Assembly (NCBI GenBank): GCA_900772685.1 | Contig: CAAGRP010000300.1 | Location: 1 to 5,125 of the forward strand | Direction: 5' to 3' | DNA length: 5,125 nucleotides | Origin: Lachnospiraceae bacterium | Lineage (GTDB): Bacteria > Bacillota > Clostridia > Lachnospirales > Lachnospiraceae | Shown here: one piece after another, positions 1-5,125 of the stretch | How the letters are laid out: the number at the start of each line of letters is the position of its first letter | Numbering within the stretch: the first letter of the stretch is position 1 | Notes under the pieces: model-generated | Told to the model about the DNA's origin: nothing | Databases searched by the model: none | What the model saw: the letters and a program-made list of their open reading frames with translations, nothing else | Made by a program: the position numbers and the translations under genes

Positions 1-211
1 AGGTATCCACAATATTAAGCAGAAGAGAACCCGGTACGATCGGTTTTCCTATCGCTTCATGCTCTTTGCAATACATGCCATCCGTGAACAAACGTCCGGC
101 CAGACTTGTACAGCCGGAAAAAACACGGATATCCGAGGTCTCGATCTGCCATGAGCGGGATCTTACCTTTTCTCCTTTTTTGAATGCTTCAAAATATCTT
201 GGTGCTGCCAT
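1..211 (-). CDS. MaoC-like hot-dog protein, probable non-catalytic subunit (3' end outside window)
   Basis: The visible 70 residues begin MAAPRYFEAFKKGEKV and belong to the MaoC-like (R-specific enoyl-CoA hydratase/acyl dehydratase) hot-dog fold. The gene runs off the left window edge. The start is the ATG at 211, 8 nt after a GGAGG (220-224) that shares one base with the TAG stop of the preceding gene, so translation is probably coupled. It aligns without gaps to its upstream neighbour: both have a CKE motif, then a P-I...G...VD segment. Where active MaoC proteins read GDxxPLHTD, this one reads SLAGRLFTD, so the catalytic Asp is Leu37 and the catalytic His is Phe42. By analogy with heteromeric MaoC hydratases such as mycobacterial HadAB/HadBC, it may be the structural partner of the upstream protein. 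The family call is firm; the partner role is inference. Confidence 0.8.
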   Translation of the reverse strand, partial: MAAPRYFEAFKKGEKVRSRSWQIETSDIRVFSGCTSLAGRLFTDGMYCKEHEAIGKPIVPGSLLLNIVDT

Positions 212-223
212 AGCATAATCCTC

Positions 224-667
224 CTACATCTCGTTCATGACACAGAACTTCTCAACCGCAAAGAATATAGCTTCCCCGTTCTGATTGTAAACAGTTGCAT
301 TAAAGGTCAAAAGTTCATTTTCACCCTTCATAGTGCGATCCGCAAGTTCAAACTCCGCATGGACCACATCGTTTATCAGTCCTGTACGTATAAATCGGAT
401 CTTCTCATATCCGTAAGCTAATACAACCTCATCCCCTGTAAAAATGCAATCGTTGAAAAATCCGTCCACAACACCAAGCATCATAGCTCCCTGCAGTATC
501 GGTTGGTCAAAATGCATTTTTTCTTTACAAAATATAGGGTCTGTATGAAGCGGGTGATCCGCTCCGGAGCAGGCTATCAGTAATCTCACATCTGCTTCGG
601 TCATCTGACGGCCACGGCTCGTGATCACATCATGTATTTTGATCTCAGGCCTAAATTGTTTGCTCAT
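224..667 (-). CDS. MaoC-like acyl-CoA hydratase/dehydratase
   Basis: A complete 147-residue single hot-dog protein of the MaoC/R-hydratase group, which adds or removes water at an acyl-CoA double bond in the cytoplasm. The diagnostic region is SRGRQMTEADVRLL (17-30) followed by GADHPLHTD (35-43); His41 matches the catalytic His of the GDxNPxH hydratase-2 motif. The position normally held by the catalytic Asp is Ala36, with an Asp one residue later (Asp37), so catalysis may depend on a shifted Asp or on the partner subunit. The start is the ATG at 667, 7 nt after GGAGG (675-679). It lies 27 nt downstream of the CoA-transferase gene and 12 nt upstream of its paralogue, so all three are probably cotranscribed. 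Substrate unknown; mesaconyl-, itaconyl- or crotonyl-type CoA esters are all compatible with the family. Confidence 0.88.
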   Translation of the reverse strand: MSKQFRPEIKIHDVITSRGRQMTEADVRLLIACSGADHPLHTDPIFCKEKMHFDQPILQGAMMLGVVDGFFNDCIFTGDEVVLAYGYEKIRFIRTGLINDVVHAEFELADRTMKGENELLTFNATVYNQNGEAIFFAVEKFCVMNEM

Positions 668-694
668 CTTTTATCCTCCTGTTTTTCATCTTTA

Positions 695-1849
695 TCAGTC
701 GATCGTCACATTTTCCAGTTCTTTAAGGATCTCTTCGTTATGCTCTCCAAGTCGCGGTGCTCTGCGATATTCCTTTTCACCATCCGATGCAAATTTGACA
801 GCAGGTCCCGGGAAAAGCACATCTCCGACATTATCCACCTCTACTCTTACAAGAGTTTTACGGTGTGCCAGCTGCGGATCCTTACATACACGCTCCATAT
901 TATTTACGATACCGCAAGGTACTCCGATTTTTTCCATTTCCGCATCCAGCTCATCGCATGTGTGTTCCATTGTCCACTTTTCAATGATCTCGTATATCTT
1001 ATCTTTATCCGGGATCCTATTAGCCAGAAGATTATATTTTTCATCCATCAGTACCGGATCGTTCAGATATGCTGCCAGCTTCACATACAGGGCATCAGTT
1101 CCTGCGTGGATATATACATATCCGTCCGAAGCCTTAAAGCGCTTTGCAGGATGAACGACAGGATCTACAAATCCTGCAAGTGGGGCAACATCATTCAGTG
1201 CATCATAACGCGGAATATATGTCTGCATAAGTGATGCCAGACTATCCATCAACGAAACATCGATGAACTCACCTTTTCCGGTGCGTTCGCGGTTATACAA
1301 TGCTGTCATTATACCGATTATCGCATACATCGATGTAACCTCATCAGCCATCGGAATACCGGCAACAAGCGGTCCGCTCTCTTCGGTACCCGTAACGCTC
1401 ATAAAGCCTCCCATAGCCTGTGCTATCCAGTCAAAGCCTCCGCGGTTTTTGTATGGTCCGTCCTGTCCGAATCCTGAAATATCCGCAACTATCAGCCGAG
1501 GGTTGATCTCATGCAGGCGTTCCCTTGACAGTCCCATTTTAGCCAGCATGCCCGGTCTGAAGTTTTCGATAAGAACATCTGCCGTCTTTAAAAGCTTCTC
1601 TAATATCTTGATGTCCTCCGGATCTCTGTAATTGATCTCCAGGCTTCTCTTGTTTCTTTTAAAAGTAGGGAAATAAAGATTTTCACCGTTCTTAAAAGGC
1701 GGGAAAAAACGGGTATCATCACCATGACCTTTTTTCTCTATCTTGATAACATCCGCACCCATGTCCGCCAATGTCATAGCAGCAAACGGCCCCGATATGT
1801 ATCTGGCCATTTCTACAATACGCACACCTTCAAGCATACCTTTACTCAT
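695..1849 (-). CDS. Class III (CaiB/BaiF family) CoA-transferase
   Basis: Encodes 384 residues, the usual family length, beginning MSKGMLEGVRIVEMARYISG. Family marks are the N-terminal GPFAAMTLADMGADVIKIE block (about 20-38), the ENFRPG motif (95-100), GFGQDGPY (126-133), and GIPMADE, in which Asp169 lies exactly where formyl-CoA transferase has its catalytic Asp. The enzyme moves CoA between carboxylic acids through an aspartyl-CoA anhydride. Donor and acceptor cannot be told from sequence: carnitine, bile-acid, mesaconate, itaconate and aromatic-acid enzymes share this fold. The ATG at 1849 is chosen because GAGG (1858-1861) lies 8 nt before it; an in-frame ATG ten codons upstream (1879) would overlap the dehydrogenase stop and lacks a well-placed binding site. 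It follows the dehydrogenase by 22 nt and supplies the CoA esters for the MaoC-like proteins downstream. Confidence 0.92.
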   Translation of the reverse strand: MSKGMLEGVRIVEMARYISGPFAAMTLADMGADVIKIEKKGHGDDTRFFPPFKNGENLYFPTFKRNKRSLEINYRDPEDIKILEKLLKTADVLIENFRPGMLAKMGLSRERLHEINPRLIVADISGFGQDGPYKNRGGFDWIAQAMGGFMSVTGTEESGPLVAGIPMADEVTSMYAIIGIMTALYNRERTGKGEFIDVSLMDSLASLMQTYIPRYDALNDVAPLAGFVDPVVHPAKRFKASDGYVYIHAGTDALYVKLAAYLNDPVLMDEKYNLLANRIPDKDKIYEIIEKWTMEHTCDELDAEMEKIGVPCGIVNNMERVCKDPQLAHRKTLVRVEVDNVGDVLFPGPAVKFASDGEKEYRRAPRLGEHNEEILKELENVTID

Positions 1850-1871
1850 ATAATGCACCTCATTTCTAAAT

Positions 1872-2909
1872 TTATTCATTTACAAAAACCGCCTTGATTA
1901 CATTACCTTTAGCGATCTCCTCAAAAAGCACCTCATAATCTTCAAGCGGTGCCGTATGAGTAATTATCCCGTCTGTGCGGAACGCACCGCGGTTGAGCAT
2001 GGATACAGCCTTGTTCCATGAAAGCGGAGAAGAACTGTAATTAAAGATTATGCTCAATGATTTTTCTGCAGCTGTCCTCCAGCGGATAATACTTTCCGCT
2101 TTTCCCGGCAGACCAAGTACACACATCCTTCCCTGACGTCTCAGGATATCGATACCCTGGTTGATGGCAGGTGCCGCGCCGGAAGCTTCGATAACAAGAT
2201 CTGCACCCTCTCCTCCGGTTATATCCCGGATAATTTCCTGCACGTTTTCATGCTGTGCATTGATGATCATATCCGCACCCAGCTTCTTAGCTGCCGGAAC
2301 TCTCAGCGGTTCATCTACATCTGTTCCGACCATGATCACTTTTCCCGCACCGTTTATCTTTGCCATTTCCAGTGCTATCAATCCAATAGGACCCGGTCCG
2401 AATATCACGACAGTATCCTCTGCTTCGATTTTCGTACGTTCCAATAAAGCATGAGCTACGATTGCCATAGGCTCTGTTAATGCCGCCTCTTTGTAGTCTA
2501 CAGAATCTCCGATGCGAAGCAGCTGATCAGCCTCGATCGCTATATACTCCGCATATGCACCATCAATCTTAAAGCCCGGACAAGTACGGTGCTCACACAT
2601 ATGCGGGTTTCCGCTGAGGCAGGCACGGCACTTTCCGCATACGCCGATATTAAGACGGCTTACAACACGGTCTCCGGCTTGGATACCGGTTACATCCGAA
2701 CCTGTTTCTTCCACGATACCGCTAAACTCATGTCCTATTATTACCGGCGTACTTGTATCTACTTCGCCCTTGTAAATATGGATATCTGTTCCGCAAACAC
2801 CCACTGCTTTTATTTTGATCAGCGCCTGATCTTTACCCGGTACCGGCTTGGTTACATCCTTGAGTGAAAAGCCTGCAACACCATTCTTTTCTTTTACTAA
2901 TGCTTTCGT
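1872..2909 (-). CDS. Zinc-dependent medium-chain alcohol/polyol dehydrogenase, apparent ACG start
   Basis: Encodes 345 residues of the MDR zinc dehydrogenase family (threonine/sorbitol/butanediol dehydrogenase-like), oxidising a secondary alcohol or reducing a ketone with NAD(P). Catalytic zinc ligands are Cys39 (GVCGTD), His60-Glu61 (GHEFSG) and probably Glu146 (LTEP). The structural zinc site is Cys91, 94, 97 and 105 (C-x2-C-x2-C-x7-C). The Rossmann loop GPGPIG is at 171-176; the residues after strand 2 (VGTDVDEP) do not settle NAD versus NADP. The first GTG in frame (2804) would begin three codons before the catalytic Cys and delete the first beta strands, so it cannot be the true start. 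Homology extends upstream to a KALVKEKNGV N-terminus preceded by ACG at 2909, 8 nt after GGAGG. An in-frame TAA lies eight codons further up, with no ATG, GTG or TTG between. First gene of the catabolic unit, behind a likely sigma-54 promoter. Confidence 0.9.
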   Translation of the reverse strand, partial: TKALVKEKNGVAGFSLKDVTKPVPGKDQALIKIKAVGVCGTDIHIYKGEVDTSTPVIIGHEFSGIVEETGSDVTGIQAGDRVVSRLNIGVCGKCRACLSGNPHMCEHRTCPGFKIDGAYAEYIAIEADQLLRIGDSVDYKEAALTEPMAIVAHALLERTKIEAEDTVVIFGPGPIGLIALEMAKINGAGKVIMVGTDVDEPLRVPAAKKLGADMIINAQHENVQEIIRDITGGEGADLVIEASGAAPAINQGIDILRRQGRMCVLGLPGKAESIIRWRTAAEKSLSIIFNYSSSPLSWNKAVSMLNRGAFRTDGIITHTAPLEDYEVLFEEIAKGNVIKAVFVNE

Positions 2910-2922
2910 TGTTTTATCCTCC
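2863..2922 (-). repeat. Copy A of a shared translation-start module (dehydrogenase)
   Basis: This 60-nt stretch, from GGAGG through codon 16, matches 4502-4561 without gaps at about 46 of 60 positions by hand count. The first 20 nt read GGAGGATAARACAACGAAAG in both copies, R being the only difference. Encoded residues follow K-x-L-x-K-E-K-N-x-V-x-G-F/Y-S-L in both, although the two proteins are otherwise unrelated. Confidence 0.75.
2907..2922 (-). promoter_or_regulatory. Ribosome binding site with ACG start codon (dehydrogenase)
   Basis: GGAGG (2918-2922) is followed by the 8-nt spacer ATAAAACA and then ACG (2907-2909). Spacing equals that of the other genes here (7-8 nt to ATG). The reading frame upstream closes at a TAA without passing ATG, GTG or TTG, so ACG is the only codon at a suitable distance that differs from ATG by one base. 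Confidence 0.7.
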
Positions 2923-2971
2923 CGATCGAATTAATTTCGTATATTTAATATATGAATCTCCTTATTTATAA

Positions 2972-2988
2972 TGCAAAGCTCATGCCAG
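2972..2988 (-). promoter_or_regulatory. Sigma-54 (-24/-12) promoter for the dehydrogenase operon
   Basis: The minus strand reads CTGGCATGAGCTTTGCA. Against the sigma-54 consensus YTGGCACGRNNNTTGCW it differs only at position 7 (T for C). The essential GG and GC pairs are present with exactly 10 nt between them. Transcription would start near 2961-2960, leaving a leader of about 50 nt before the ACG start. Such promoters need an AAA+ enhancer-binding protein bound roughly 80-150 bp upstream. The palindromic site at 3075-3090 lies about 120 bp upstream. No activator gene is in the window. Confidence 0.72.
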
Positions 2989-3033
2989 AAACCATGCTGT
3001 CCCGCTTGCCGCAGATTGCTTTATTTTTCTTTC

Positions 3034-3054
3034 TTATCCGTAAAATTATCCGTA
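3034..3054 (-). repeat. Two 9-bp direct repeats, TACGGATAA
   Basis: Two exact copies of TACGGATAA on the minus strand (3046-3054 and 3034-3042) are separated by 3 nt, giving a 12-bp period. They lie between the hairpin and the sigma-54 promoter, about 75-90 bp upstream of the predicted start. They could be a regulator binding site, but AT-rich DNA can produce short repeats by chance. Confidence 0.4.
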
Positions 3055-3060
3055 TATATT

Positions 3061-3122
3061 AAAAAAGAAGATAATTGTTAACGTTAACATTTACGTTATG
3101 TTATACGAAAACAATTATCTTC
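3061..3122 (-). terminator. Long hairpin with T-tract, probable terminator of the MATE transcript
   Basis: An inverted repeat begins 13 nt after the MATE stop. Outer arms of 13 perfect base pairs (3067-3079 with 3110-3122) are followed inward by a symmetric 2x2 mismatch, 3 pairs, one bulged base, 6 more pairs and a 7-nt loop. On the minus strand the hairpin is followed immediately by TTTTTT (3066-3061), as in an intrinsic terminator. The stem is AT-rich, which is weak for a terminator, and it also contains a regulator-like palindrome, so it may serve both roles. On the plus strand no T-tract follows, so it would act in one direction. Confidence 0.7.
3075..3090. promoter_or_regulatory. Palindromic operator, upstream activator site or cre-like site
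   Basis: TGTTAACGTTAACA (3076-3089) is a perfect 14-bp palindrome with a central CG. With its flanking bases it fits the CcpA cre consensus WTGNNARCGNWWWCAW at every position and resembles LacI-family operators generally. A degenerate second copy, TGTTATACGAAAACA (3099-3113), lies about 23-24 bp away centre to centre, close to two helical turns. The distance of about 120 bp upstream of the sigma-54 start also suits an enhancer-binding protein. The sequence alone does not decide between repression, catabolite control and activation. Confidence 0.55.
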
Positions 3123-3135
3123 CGATTCAAAGATA

Positions 3136-4548
3136 TCAATCACTTAACATTCCCTCACCTGACACCTCTCCCTCAAACGAATCCAGAATATTTCGTTTTT
3201 TCAGGTAGATCGCCCAGACAAGGATAAATCCGATTATAAAATTGAACACCTGGCCCCACCAGATGATGGTATATCCGAATGTCGCCTCTGTTCCCAGAAA
3301 ATATGTAGTAAGGATGCGTGCCACAAGCCCCGTCAGCGATGCAGCCATTCCTACACCCGGCCGTCCTATTCCCTGGAACATTCCTATAAGCGGATAATAA
3401 AGCGCAAGGATCAACAGAGAATAAGACTCAACCTGAATATGCTGCCTGCAATAAAACGCAGCCTCTCCACCGATCCCAAAACTCTCGATCACAGGTGTTG
3501 TTCCCAACACCAACAGTACAGTTATCACTGCCGTAATCCCAAGAGAAAGAGCTATCATCTGATGCATTCCCGTTTTTATACGGTCAGCTTTCCTTGCGCC
3601 GAGATTCTGTCCTGCGAACGTGACCATACCCGTAAGCAGACAGTTCATCGGAATGATCGCATACATCTCGATACGCTGAGCCACTGTAAATGACGCCATC
3701 ATGGACGGACCGTAGCTGTTAACCGCACGTTGTATGACCATAAGGCCAAACGCACTGACCAGCTGCTGCACCATCAGCGGAAGCCCTATTTTTACTATCC
3801 GGCCTGCCGCATTAAACGAAAACTTAAGTTCTGACATCCTGAAGCGAAACAGCGGATATTTTCGGTTCATGTAAAACAGTGCAAACAGAAGTGCCAGAAT
3901 CTGTGCTATGAGTGTTGCAACAGCTGCTCCCGTAACGTCCCAATGAAGTCCCGCCACAAACCAAAGATCAAGTACGATATTCGTGCAGGCAGAAATGATC
4001 AGGAAGCACAGGGAAGCTCTGCTGTCGCCAACGGCACGCATAAGCGAATCCACAATACAGAAAATAAACTGAAAAACAAGACCTGCCGCAAATATCCTAT
4101 AATACAGAAGCGCCATATCCAGGATCTCACCCTCCGGTACACCCAGCACCGTCCGCAGCAGGAAATCGCATGACAGATATGCCCCTGCCGTCGTTGCTGC
4201 TCCTAAAACAGTCAGCATAATAATGCCTGTCGAAGCATACTTTCTCATTTTCTCATGGTCTCCCGCTCCGAAAAACTGAGAAATAAGCACGCCTACGCCT
4301 GATGCAAAGCCATTTGCCAGAGTCCAGAAGAGGAAGATAAGACCTCCCGTCGTACCGACCGCCGAAAGCGCGAGCTCACCCTGCCTTGCAAAATTGCCTA
4401 CAACAAGAGTATCGACCGTTGAATAAAACTGCTGCAGCAGACTGCCTCCGATCATAGGCAATGCGAAGATCAATATTTTTTTCCAGGGCTTTCCCTCCGT
4501 AAGAGAATACCCTTCAACCTTGTTCTTTTCTTTCGCTAACACTTTCGT
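3136..4548 (-). CDS. MATE-family multidrug/metabolite exporter
   Basis: About 470 residues, the normal size for a 12-helix MATE (multi-antimicrobial extrusion) antiporter of the inner membrane, which exports organic cations or metabolites in exchange for Na+ or H+. Recognisable blocks are LTEGKPWKKILIFALPMIGG leading into LLQQFYSTVDTLVVGNF (helix 1), LISQFFGAGDHEKMRKY after helix 2, and the second-half repeat beginning near VKIGLPLMVQQLV, with TFAGQNLGARKADR. The N-terminal stretch before LTEG (TKVLAKEKNKVEGYS) is unusual and resembles the start of the dehydrogenase in this window. Two starts are possible: ACG at 4548, 8 nt after GGAGG, or GTG at 4542, 14 nt after it. ACG is preferred for spacing and for the parallel with the dehydrogenase. 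It lies 29 nt after the GPH transporter gene, probably in one transcript ending at the hairpin. Substrate unknown. Confidence 0.9.
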   Translation of the reverse strand, partial: TKVLAKEKNKVEGYSLTEGKPWKKILIFALPMIGGSLLQQFYSTVDTLVVGNFARQGELALSAVGTTGGLIFLFWTLANGFASGVGVLISQFFGAGDHEKMRKYASTGIIMLTVLGAATTAGAYLSCDFLLRTVLGVPEGEILDMALLYYRIFAAGLVFQFIFCIVDSLMRAVGDSRASLCFLIISACTNIVLDLWFVAGLHWDVTGAAVATLIAQILALLFALFYMNRKYPLFRFRMSELKFSFNAAGRIVKIGLPLMVQQLVSAFGLMVIQRAVNSYGPSMMASFTVAQRIEMYAIIPMNCLLTGMVTFAGQNLGARKADRIKTGMHQMIALSLGITAVITVLLVLGTTPVIESFGIGGEAAFYCRQHIQVESYSLLILALYYPLIGMFQGIGRPGVGMAASLTGLVARILTTYFLGTEATFGYTIIWWGQVFNFIIGFILVWAIYLKKRNILDSFEGEVSGEGMLSD

Positions 4549-4561
4549 TGTCTTATCCTCC
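4502..4561 (-). repeat. Copy B of the shared translation-start module (MATE)
   Basis: Counterpart of 2863-2922, about 77% identical over 60 nt by hand count. Similarity fades where the conserved MATE sequence LTEG begins, so the module looks like an addition to a normal MATE N-terminus, whereas the same segment is an integral first beta strand in the dehydrogenase. Confidence 0.72.
4546..4561 (-). promoter_or_regulatory. Ribosome binding site with candidate ACG start (MATE)
   Basis: GGAGG (4557-4561), the 8-nt spacer ATAAGACA and ACG (4546-4548) match the arrangement in front of the dehydrogenase almost base for base. A GTG two codons later (4542) is a conventional alternative, but its 14-nt spacing is longer than for any other gene in the window. 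Confidence 0.55.
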
Positions 4562-4577
4562 TGTTAAAATAGATTTC

Positions 4578-5125
4578 TTATACCGTTTCCGTCTGTCCTT
4601 CTTGTGCATCTGCCGCTTTAACTGCTGTTTTTCCCGGTTTAAAAATAACGATCATAATAATTGTAATGACAAGGAAAATTACCGGCAACACATGTGTTGA
4701 AAACAGAATACTGTTTATAGTTGACTCGCTCTGGGCTGCAGATGCAAAATCCACATTTGCTGCAGCCAGAAGCCATCCTACCATTGCTGAGCCAAGACCT
4801 GTTCCTACCTTTGTTCCTACGCTTGAACACATGGACACTGTTTCCGAGGCCTGTAAACCATTGTTTCTCCTCATGACATCATCTGTCAGGTCCGCAATAT
4901 ATACATATATAGATGCAACAATAAATGATATGCCAAATGACTTGACAAATCCAAATGCGATAACTGCTGTCATGTTATACCCTACAAAAAACGACGCTAT
5001 CGATGCAACACCGGCAACTATCATTCCTACGATCTGGATCCTCTTTCTTCCCATCAACTTGATAAGGAACGGTGCAAGGAATATTCCGACAACCTGTAGC
5101 GCAGTGTTAATTGTGCCGGCAAAGC
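4578..5125 (-). CDS. GPH-family sugar/glycoside:cation symporter, C-terminal part (start outside window)
   Basis: The frame is open to the right window edge, giving 181 residues of a protein that is normally about 450-500 residues. Around 5054-5057 the protein reads IKLMGRKR, the end of a helix and a cytoplasmic loop, so no start should be placed there. About five membrane segments are visible: AGTINTALQVVGIFLAPFL, IVGMIVAGVASIASFFVGY, a helix ending in SIYVYIADLTDD, VGTGLGSAMVGWLLAAA, and VLPVIFLVITIIMIVIF. The block NNGLQASETVSMCSSVGTKVGTGLGSAMVGW followed by AQSESTINSI matches the GPH (MelB/XynB-like) family. The tail after the last helix is short and polar (ends QTETV). GPH proteins import glycosides, pentosides or hexuronides with Na+ or H+, but clostridial members lie next to many pathways, so the substrate is open. 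It may bring in the compound handled by the nearby operon. Confidence 0.85.
   Translation of the reverse strand, partial: FAGTINTALQVVGIFLAPFLIKLMGRKRIQIVGMIVAGVASIASFFVGYNMTAVIAFGFVKSFGISFIVASIYVYIADLTDDVMRRNNGLQASETVSMCSSVGTKVGTGLGSAMVGWLLAAANVDFASAAQSESTINSILFSTHVLPVIFLVITIIMIVIFKPGKTAVKAADAQEGQTETV

Larger units (their letters stand above)
2910..3135. other. Regulatory interval between the two transcription units
   Basis: About 226 nt without a gene. From right to left it holds the MATE terminator hairpin with its embedded palindrome, the TACGGATAA repeats, the sigma-54 promoter, an AT-rich leader and the dehydrogenase ribosome binding site. A TATAAA (2965-2970) overlaps the sigma-54 region, but no good -35 element is found 17-18 nt before it, so a sigma-A promoter is not supported. 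No credible small open reading frame or RNA gene was seen. Confidence 0.6.

Noticed and set aside
198..216. Out-of-frame ATG at 216 just before the second MaoC-like gene
   Set aside because: It lies only 3 nt from the GGAGG and opens a 17-codon frame with no features. The ATG at 211 has proper spacing and gives the conserved protein.
621..1234. Two overlapping plus-strand open frames of 177 and 200 codons opposite the CoA-transferase and MaoC genes
   Set aside because: They lie antisense to well-conserved coding sequence, have low-complexity Ser/Ile/Cys-rich composition and show no family resemblance or convincing ribosome binding site.
1850..1879. CoA-transferase start at ATG 1879
   Set aside because: It would add ten residues overlapping the dehydrogenase stop codon. 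ATG 1849 has GAGG at 8 nt and gives the usual N-terminus.
1872..2804. Dehydrogenase beginning at GTG 2804 (310 residues)
   Set aside because: This start removes the first beta strands and leaves the catalytic Cys at residue 4. Clear family homology continues upstream to codon 1 at 2909.
2965..2970. TATAAA as a sigma-A -10 box for the dehydrogenase operon
   Set aside because: No recognisable -35 hexamer lies 16-18 nt upstream (the sequence there is GGTTTC or TGGTTT), whereas the sigma-54 match in the same place is nearly complete.
4578..5057. Transporter beginning at TTG 5057 or ATG 5054
   Set aside because: The frame stays open to the window edge and the upstream residues form another membrane helix, so this is an internal Leu-Met within a longer GPH protein.
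1..5125. CRISPR arrays, tRNA or rRNA genes, insertion sequences, phage genes
   Set aside because: No regularly spaced repeats, cloverleaf-like sequences, transposase motifs or phage-type proteins were seen on either strand.

Overview
All supported genes in this window lie on the minus strand, so transcription runs from high to low coordinates. Strong GGAGG ribosome binding sites 7-8 nt from the starts, moderate base composition, short intergenic gaps and protein families typical of anaerobes suggest an anaerobic Firmicute, most likely a Clostridia/Lachnospiraceae-type gut bacterium. This assignment is an inference; no phylogenetic marker is present.

Layout in transcription order. (1) 5125-3136 is a transport pair: the C-terminal part of a GPH-family (glycoside-pentoside-hexuronide:cation) symporter, then a complete MATE-family exporter. 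A 56-nt inverted repeat followed by a T-tract (3061-3122) probably terminates this unit. (2) 3135-2910 is a regulatory interval. It holds that hairpin, a perfect 14-bp palindrome inside it, a 9-bp direct repeat, and a sequence matching the sigma-54 (-24/-12) promoter consensus at 16 of 17 positions. (3) 2909-1 is a catabolic unit: a zinc-dependent medium-chain alcohol/polyol dehydrogenase, a class III (CaiB/BaiF) CoA-transferase, and two tandem MaoC-like hot-dog proteins, the second cut by the window edge. Gaps of 12-27 nt indicate one operon.

Working model (inference): the operon handles an organic acid or alcohol whose acid is activated by CoA transfer and then hydrated or dehydrated at the CoA-thioester level, with the dehydrogenase acting on a hydroxyl/keto step. 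The substrate cannot be read from the sequence. The second MaoC-like protein has lost the family's catalytic residues and the first keeps the His, so they may form a heteromeric hydratase.

The most unusual observation is that the dehydrogenase and the MATE exporter, two unrelated proteins, share a near-identical translation start region: GGAGG, an 8-nt spacer, ACG AAA, and about 15 similar codons. In both, ACG sits where ATG is expected. The dehydrogenase has no ATG, GTG or TTG that could make a full-length enzyme. This suggests real ACG initiation and the copying of a start module from one gene to the other.
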